The notes beneath the pieces are model-generated. The model was not told the DNA's origin and did no database searches. It saw nothing but the letters and a program-made list of their open reading frames with translations. From contig CAWUHX010000046.1 of NCBI GenBank assembly GCA_963922205.1, positions 124,001 through 188,000 of the forward strand: 64,000 nucleotides of DNA, given 5' to 3'. This document shows, in pieces, positions 58,168 through 64,000 of this stretch (position 1 is the first letter of the stretch; every line of letters begins with the position of its first letter). Made by a program: the position numbers and the translations under genes. The stretch comes from Romanomermis culicivorax. Lineage: Eukaryota > Nematoda > Enoplea > Mermithida > Mermithidae.

Positions 58168-59239
58168 GTTGTGACGAACGTAATCGATGAAAATTATATA
58201 AAGGATAAAATAATTCGTCTGAAAAAGAAGTAAGATCAAATTATTATAAGTAGAAAAATGTGTGACACAAAAAATTTTAATTTGACCAAAGTTACCCGCC
58301 AAAATATAATGTGACCAAAGTTACCCGCCCTGACCAAAGTTTCCCGCCAACTGGCCAAAGTTTCCCGCTTTTGGACTGATTTTCCTGCTCGAAAATGGGT
58401 AGTCATTTTTTATACAAAATAGAAAAGAGAAACTCTCTAAAGACACTTAATAGTCAGTGAAAGTTTTGAGTGCAGCGGATGAGTGAAACCCAAATTTTTT
58501 TCAATTTGAAAATTTTCATTTAAAAAAATGGCAACTTTTTCGACCCACAAATTTCTCAATTTTATTTGGATTTCAATTTCCTTTCACAGTAACATGCACT
58601 GATCACTTAGACATTAGTGTGCCAAGTTGTATCTGCATATCTCACAGAGAAAAAATTCGGCGATGTTTCGAGCGAAATTGACCAAAGTTACCCCGTGGCC
58701 AAAGTTACCCCACTTTACCTTATTCTCTCTTCATTCAGTCAGATTCGGATTTAAAACTGAAATTCTTATTTTTTGTGTTCGATTGATTCAAATAGAAAAA
58801 TCGATATCGTTGATAATGGTACAATGTTTCGATCGAAAATTAACACTATTTGCAACTTTTTTTCTCTATTCTTTACATGGTTGTTAAATATACATAGCAT
58901 AGATATTCGTTCGTAGTCGAAAATTGAATCAATTTGAACTTCCTGAACAATTCTAGAGATATTTAAATTGTCTCAGCATTCCATTTATTTTTGGAATTTC
59001 GTGAACTATTTTGTTGCACAGTTTTTTCTTTTCCCACTGACATGGTTAGGTGAAAAATACGTTGGGCACGATTTTTACAAAAAATTAATGCGTTAAACGT
59101 TAACTCTTTATCAAACTTTTGGCCTAAAAATTTTCCGCAGTTTTCAGTAATGTCTCTAGTAAAAAAAATTTTTTTGTGCCATTGGCACAAATTTTTTTGG
59201 CCACTTGTGCCAATTGGCACAAATGTCCGTGCACAAAAA

Positions 59240-59345
59240 AACGCTGGACCCCATTCCTCCCAATTTCGGATTTACCCCCCCCCCCCTCAACTGGTCGGAG
59301 GTCTTACAGGTATGCCCCAACTGGTCGGAGGTCTTACAGGTATAG
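59240..59345 (+). mobile_element. G-run small element, copy 3 (right end only, end duplicated)
   Basis: Contains CCCAATTTCGGATTTACC, a long C run, then the right terminus CAACTGGTCGGAGGTCTTAC-AGGTAT twice in tandem (59289-59315 and 59318-59343). Confidence 0.65.
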
Positions 59346-59432
59346 CAATGTTATAATATTTATTACTCGTATATTTGACCCGAGTGCAAACGAGTTCGTT
59401 TCAAATAGTGTATTAATATCGTTGCAGCAAAC

Positions 59433-60793
59433 CAGGGTTGGCAAGGCTTTGGTTTTTTGGTTTTTGGTTTTTTTTGTTTTTTAAAAAAACCAAAAAATTG
59501 GAAAATCTCTGGTTTTTTGGTTTTTTTGGTTCTTTTCCAAAATCATTGGGAAACTGTTTTTTCACATTAGTCGATCCTCTAGGCATGTATTGGTGTCTAT
59601 CTAAATCAACAAAACAATTAATTTAGTTGAATTGACTTCACTACAAAGTAGAAAAAAGTCATATTTTTATGATACATTTCGTACTCAAAAGATGTAATAT
59701 ATATCAATCGATATCCTTTGTATCCATCTTGCAACCACATATTTAGTACATGAGTCAACTCTGCTATAATTTGCTCACAAAAAAGTAGACACCAAATCTT
59801 TTGTGGAGTGTACTCCGACCATACGGGGTGACATCCATTGATCCATATCATCTTCAAAATGTTATAAAATATGATTGAGTTTAATGTACTGATTTTATTG
59901 TTACGGTAAGCTTTTTAATTTTCTTAGCTCGAAATTTCAAAATATAAATGAGACAACAATAATAAAATTTTATACAGATCAGTTAAGCATACTGTAGGTT
60001 AACAAAGAGAGGAGCTTTTGAGTGGTTCATTTTTATGGGACTTGACGTCGCTACTAAGTAGAAAAAATCGTACAAAAATATGTATCTATCATGCAAGCGA
60101 TAATAGTATATATATAATAAGACCCATTTGCTGTATAGTTATAGCTCGCAGACAGGTTTGAAAAGCAAAAATTTGGAAACATCTGAAATGTCTATGTGTG
60201 ACCTTCAACTGCAGTTTGTAATATTAATAGCATATGTAATAATCTATCAATTTAAAACCCTCTTATCGAAAACGGTATACCTAAAAATTGTGTCATTTCA
60301 ACTTCTCTGTGCATATGTATATATGTGATGCATTGATACAATTCTGTAGTTGATTTCTTCTGAGTTTTGATTACGTACATTGTGTATTGTATATTTCTCT
60401 TTATTTGTAATTTTTCTTCTTTTCCTTGAATTTGCCCCTTACATATCGCATGCTCTGTTCCATTTTTACTTTTCTTGTGTTCTTCACTCATGGTTCCTTT
60501 TTTATGTGCCCACTATTACTTTATTTCTATTGCTAAACAGGGATTTCCTATAGCATAAAATAATAGCACTTCTGATAAGATTAATACATCTAGCTGCCAT
60601 TTAACGGCTCCCTAACTAGTCTTAGATGATACAGGGAGCGTCCAGCAGTTTTTTACATAGTTATTTTGATGTACCAAACATTCTAAAGAATTAAACCAGA
60701 AAAAAACCATAGAAAAACCAAAAAAAAATTATTAAAAAACCACTAAAAAACCCAAAATTCGAAATTTCAAAAGTTTGGTTTTTGCCAACCCTG
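59433..60793. mobile_element. hAT-type non-autonomous DNA transposon
   Basis: Ends CAGGGTTGGCAA and TTGCCAACCCTG, with 8-bp target duplication CAGCAAAC (59425-59432 and 60794-60801). Copy 1 of the host repeat has the empty site near 56530. Subterminal GGTTTTTTGG/CCAAAAAACC-like repeats are present at both ends. 1361 bp, no transposase recognised; the interior is AT-rich without a supported gene. Confidence 0.88.
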
Positions 60794-61158
60794 CAGCAAA
60801 CTTTATAGGCTGTCAATGACTGATAAATCAGAACAAAGTCTGAATATTCTCTGTTCCCAGTCAGACTTGGATTCAGAACTGAAGTACTTACTATTCGTGT
60901 TTCATTGATTCGAATAGAAAAGTCGATAACGTTGGGATACGATGTTTCGACCGAAAATTTACATAATTCTCGACTTTATTTTCTCTATTCTTTACATTGT
61001 TGTTAGGAGGATAGATATTCGTAGTCGAAAATTAAATCAGTATAATGAATTTCCTGAACAAATCTAGAGTTATATTTAAATTTTCTCGGCACTCCATTTC
61101 GTTTTGAGTTGTCGTGAAACATTTTCTTGTGAAAGTTTTTATTATCTCACTGACATGG

Positions 61159-61382
61159 CCATACCTGTACTTGGGGGGGGGGGTGAGGGGCGACGCCCTC
61201 CCAACTTGGCCAACCGTGTACTCAACATTATCCACCCCCCCAGTTTGGAAAAAATTAAAAAAATTTGCAAAAAGTGTATGTTTTTTGGCCTTTTTGGGAA
61301 AAATTTCGGCTTTTTCTATCCCCCCCCAAAATTTTGGATTTAACACCCCCCCCCCCAACTGGCCGGAGGTCTTACAGGTATG
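61159..61382 (+). mobile_element. G-run small element, copy 4 (complete, with target duplication)
   Basis: Runs from CCATACCTGTACTTGG to GGAGGTCTTACAGGTATG, flanked by GACATGG on both sides (61152-61158 and 61383-61389). The empty site ACTGACATGGTTAGG is present in repeat D copy 1 near 59036. Internal poly-G and poly-C runs and the shared GGCCTTTTTGGGAAAAATTT core are present. No coding capacity. Confidence 0.82.
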
Positions 61383-61664
61383 GACATGGTTAGCTGAAAA
61401 ATAGGTTGGGCACGATTTCTACAAACAGTTTTGTTTTCAGTTATGTGTTTCTGGTAGAAAAAGCTGTTTTTTTCCACATTTGCACTATAATATAGAAAAA
61501 AAAATCTGGAATGTGGAAAAGATTTTTGAGGTCTTCTTTTCACAAATGTTGAAGACAAATTTGGGGTTTTCATATTGGAAAGGTGCATTTTGGTGCATTT
61601 TAGGAGGTTCAAATCTCGAAATTTTCCGGCGCTACGCGCCCGTTATAACCTTAATAATCATTAT

Positions 61665-61860
61665 CATACCTGTACTTGGGGGGGGCGAGTTGGGGCATAC
61701 CTGTAAGACCTCCGACGAGTTGGGGGGGGGGGGGGTAAATCCGAAATTTGGGGGAATGGGGTCGAAAAAAGTCGAAATTTTTCCCAAAAAAGGCCAAAAA
61801 ACATAATTTTTTGCAAATTTTTTTAATATTTTCCAAACTGGTAGGGGGTTGGGTAACTTT
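61665..61860 (-). mobile_element. G-run small element, copy 5 (compound left end)
   Basis: Starts with ATACCTGTACTTGGGGG and, 30 bp later, the opposite terminus GCATACCTGTAAGACCTCCG followed by the usual interior. Both terminal types thus sit side by side at one end. The far end stops at CCAAACTGGTAGGGGGTTGG. Confidence 0.65.
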
Positions 61861-62814
61861 TTGAGTGGGAATTTTCTACCAAAACGTTGACATTTTTCAG
61901 TTGTTTAGCAATATGATTGGCGAATATTGGGGTCGCCATGTTAGTAGCTGTTAGCCGACGATTTTAGGTAGAAGTTATGACACTGTTCCCCTCCAATTTT
62001 TAACCGGTTTTTGTTTGAAAATGACCGTTTTCTGCCGAAAAATGTACAGTTGCCAGTTTCTTTCTTCGGTAGTCTTTGATATGATAGATATTTGCCAGAA
62101 TCTTTATTACTTATTTTTTCGATCAATTTGTTACCTACTCTTTTCCATCTCGTGAAGTTTTTGAATCTTTATGAACTTGAATTTTTATTTTACAGAAAAA
62201 TTTTAATTTTTCCTTTGGCTTTTCATTAACGTGGATTCGGAAAGTTTGGTTTATTGTTTTTGTTACATCAATAACATTAGAATGTTTAAATATTAAAATA
62301 CAGATGAAACAAAGAGTTGCCTGTTTCATTTTTGAAATATTACAAGTCTCAAACTTGATTTTTCGACGTTCCAGGACGTACTTTGTTTTTCAAATCACAA
62401 CATTTTTTCCACCATTTCGACGACAGACCAGAAAAATGTTTTTGGTTTTTGGGATTCGGGTTCGGAAAAAAACTCAATTTGAGGGAATTTCTATATTTTC
62501 TATGATAATTTTGCTGCAAATCTGAGAATGGAGCTGGATAATGTTGAATTCGACTAATGTTTAAATGTTCTTCCATTCAAGATTTTTCAAAATAATATTA
62601 GTTATAAATTCGAATTTCGCGGAAAAAACAACTAAAAAATGTATATTTTCGATACAAAATGTTAATTTTTTAACCATAAGTGGTTCAATTTTTTGAGCCT
62701 TTTACACTATGGCTTACGGGTAAGCGTGGATTTTCTATAACAAAGGTCGTATTTGGAATCGTTAATCAATTAATCATAAAACTTTTTTTGCAATTCAGCT
62801 TCCAAAAATCGATT
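61861..62814. other. Intergenic region upstream of the terminal gene
   Basis: AT-rich. Frames at 62329-62135 (-), 62304-62525 (+) and 62576-62349 (-) overlap and have no support. The promoter of the terminal gene should lie toward 62.8 kb. Confidence 0.45.
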
Positions 62815-63367
62815 ATGCTATTGAGAAAGCTTCAAATTTTATACCCGCTTCTCTATTTGTTTGCCGCTTTTCGTTTTTCGTACGGATTAGAATCGGACGA
62901 TTTTGAAAGTAAAGCAAATATATTTTCAATATTTTAATGATCAACTCAACTTACTTTAATTTGAATATTATATATGTAAATTTAAGGTGCTTTCGTTCAA
63001 ACTGGTGATGAATTGCATTATTTCGTTGATCCGAACCAATGGAGTGAGGTAAAATGATGAAATTCAGCACAAAAAATGAATAAAAACGGCAGAAAACTCA
63101 AAATTTAAAAGTTTTTTAAACCAAATTTAATGAATAATCTCCAATATATGTTCATTTCCAGGCTATTTTCGCCCACGTTTTCGTTGAAAGGTAATTTTTT
63201 TTTATTATTTCTATCGATAAAATTTAAAACATTTTTGTCGTAAATATAAGGATCGGAAATTTCGATAAAAAACGTAAAGAATCGACCACAACGAAGAAAA
63301 ATGACCGAAGTTCGACTTTATTGACTCAATTGCGTTTCGAACCATCAATTTTAGAGTTTGATACGAG
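62815..63367 (+). CDS. Secreted protein, first four exons (continues beyond window)
   Basis: Exons 62815-62908, 62987-63048, 63162-63190 and 63251-63367 join in phases 1, 0 and 2, with AG acceptors and GTAAAG, GTAAAA, GTAATT and GTGAGA donors. The first 100 residues begin with a signal peptide (MLLRKLQILYPLLYLFAAFRFSYG), then an acidic stretch, a segment with Val-Asp-Pro-Asn-Gln-Trp and Ala-His-Val-Phe-Val-Glu-Arg, and a Lys/Arg/Thr-rich part. Introns are 60-113 nt, much shorter than in the other genes here. The last donor at 63368 has no certain partner before the window ends; the low-complexity stretch 63.55-63.80 kb would be intron. No homologue recognised. Confidence 0.68.
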
Positions 63368-63549
63368 GTGAGAAGAGCAATGCGAGTCGATGTTCTCAAC
63401 AAATTCCAATTCCTAACCGCGAGGGCTGATAAACGGAGTATCTCAAATAAATAAGCATGACAAATTTGGAAATTTTCATTCAAATCTGTGAAAATTGATG
63501 AGACTTTGACTTCTACTAATGAGAAAAGGACTAGACTTATTCTCCGAAA

Positions 63550-63790
63550 GCACCCAAAAGTCTAATATTTGTTACAAAAAAATAAAACAGACAAAAAATT
63601 GGGAAAACGAACACAAATGACAAAAAAGAAAGCAAATAAGCACAAAAAACAAAAAATGACAGAGAACATAGAAAAGTGACAGAAAGCGAAAAATGACAGA
63701 TAGCAGGAAATTTTGGAAAACAGGAAAAAATACACAAAACAAAAAATGGCAAGACACAACTAAAATGTCGAAAAACAAAAAATAATTTTT
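63550..63790. repeat. AAAAATGACA-like low-complexity stretch
   Basis: Purine-rich, with repeated AAAAATGACAGA-like units. Minus-strand frames full of Phe, Leu, Ser and Cys here are composition artefacts. Probably intron of the terminal gene. Confidence 0.5.
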
Positions 63791-64000
63791 TCAAAAAAAT
63801 TTTTACTGTGAGAAAATTTGGATATTTACGTCAAAATTTGTGACTTCTTTTATTGAGAAAACGACAAGATTTATTCCAACGCCCTTTTTCGCTCCGAAAG
63901 CATCGGACAATCCTCTATTCTTTACCAACTTCTCTTCCACCTAACTTGACTTGATGAGAAACAGGGTGTCTTCAAAAAAGCCTAAAAAATCCAGCTCCAG

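Larger units (their letters stand above)
56584..58720 (-). mobile_element. Pogo-like (Tc1/mariner superfamily) DNA transposon, decayed
   Basis: Inverted ends AGGTAAAGTGGGGTAACT... and ...AGTTACCCCACTTTACCT, flanked by TA (56582-56583 and 58721-58722). The uninterrupted site in repeat D copy 2 (CTGAATATTCTC, TA at 60845) has a single TA, confirming insertion with TA duplication. Many subterminal variants of GACCAAAGTTACCC lie near both ends. Transposase remnants are on the minus strand. Confidence 0.88.
56455..59160 (+). repeat. Host repeat D, copy 1 (split by pogo element)
   Basis: Parts 56455-56583 and 58721-59160 align with copy 2 (59350-61470). Shared sequences include GTATATTTGACCCGA, TATCGTTGCAGCAAA, TATAGGCTGTCAA, TTTCTCTATTCTTTACAT, GATATTCG...AGTCGAAAATT and ACTGACATGGTTAG. 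Without insertions the unit is about 550-600 bp. No protein is encoded. Confidence 0.8.
59350..61470 (+). repeat. Host repeat D, copy 2 (split by hAT and G-run elements)
   Basis: Parts 59350-59432, 60794-61158 and 61383-61470 align in order with copy 1. Comparison of the two copies defines the insertion points of all three nested elements. Confidence 0.8.

Noticed and set aside
63537-63794. Three overlapping hydrophobic minus-strand frames resembling membrane proteins
   Set aside because: The A-rich low-complexity stretch yields Phe/Leu/Ser/Cys by composition; likely intron of the terminal plus-strand gene.

Overview
The window looks like a repeat-rich nuclear contig from an ecdysozoan animal, most likely a nematode. 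It is AT-rich, genes are split by introns with TTTCAG-type acceptors, the dispersed motif ACTGTAG/CTACAGTA is common as in nematode introns, and there is a cuticlin-like ZP-domain gene. No prokaryotic, organellar or viral gene is recognisable. Most real exons are short and were rebuilt by joining reading frames at GT/AG sites in matching phase; each phase was checked by hand, but no transcript evidence is available.

Layout. 2.0-4.1 kb (-): tiny secreted poly-Q protein. 4.7-5.2 kb (+): 3' end of an unknown gene. 5.2-13.2 kb: no supported gene, old repeats. 13.2-15.4 kb (+): secreted DNA/RNA non-specific endonuclease-like protein, followed by about 1.2 kb of AAAAG microsatellite. 17.3-23.7 kb (+): sphingolipid delta-4 desaturase (DES/DEGS), four exons. 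25.6-30.1 kb (+): SLC2/GLUT-type sugar transporter, three exons, with tRNA-like repeats in intron 1. 34.8-37.7 kb (+): secreted Thr/Ser-rich protein. 39.8-40.9 kb: Harbinger element. 42.5-43.3 kb and 49.9-50.6 kb: two inverted mariner-like elements. 44.4-46.1 kb (-): ZP-domain protein. 48.4-51.2 kb (-): unknown secreted protein. 51.9-52.7 kb: palindromic satellite. 54.4-55.5 kb: MULE-like element. 56-62 kb: nested transposon stack (pogo, hAT, G-run elements, all in two copies of one host repeat). 62.8 kb to the end (+): first four exons of a further secreted protein.

The genes form no operon or pathway. Six of the eight genes whose 5' end is visible encode proteins with an apparent signal peptide (poly-Q, endonuclease, Thr-rich, ZP, 172-aa protein, terminal gene); the other two are membrane proteins, one for ceramide synthesis and one for sugar transport.

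The most unusual structural signal is in the introns. Several long introns consist of old, diverged tandem repeats, each private to its intron. In desaturase intron 1 the repeat unit appears to run through the splice acceptor into exon 2, as if the intron grew by repeated duplication of its own 3' junction.
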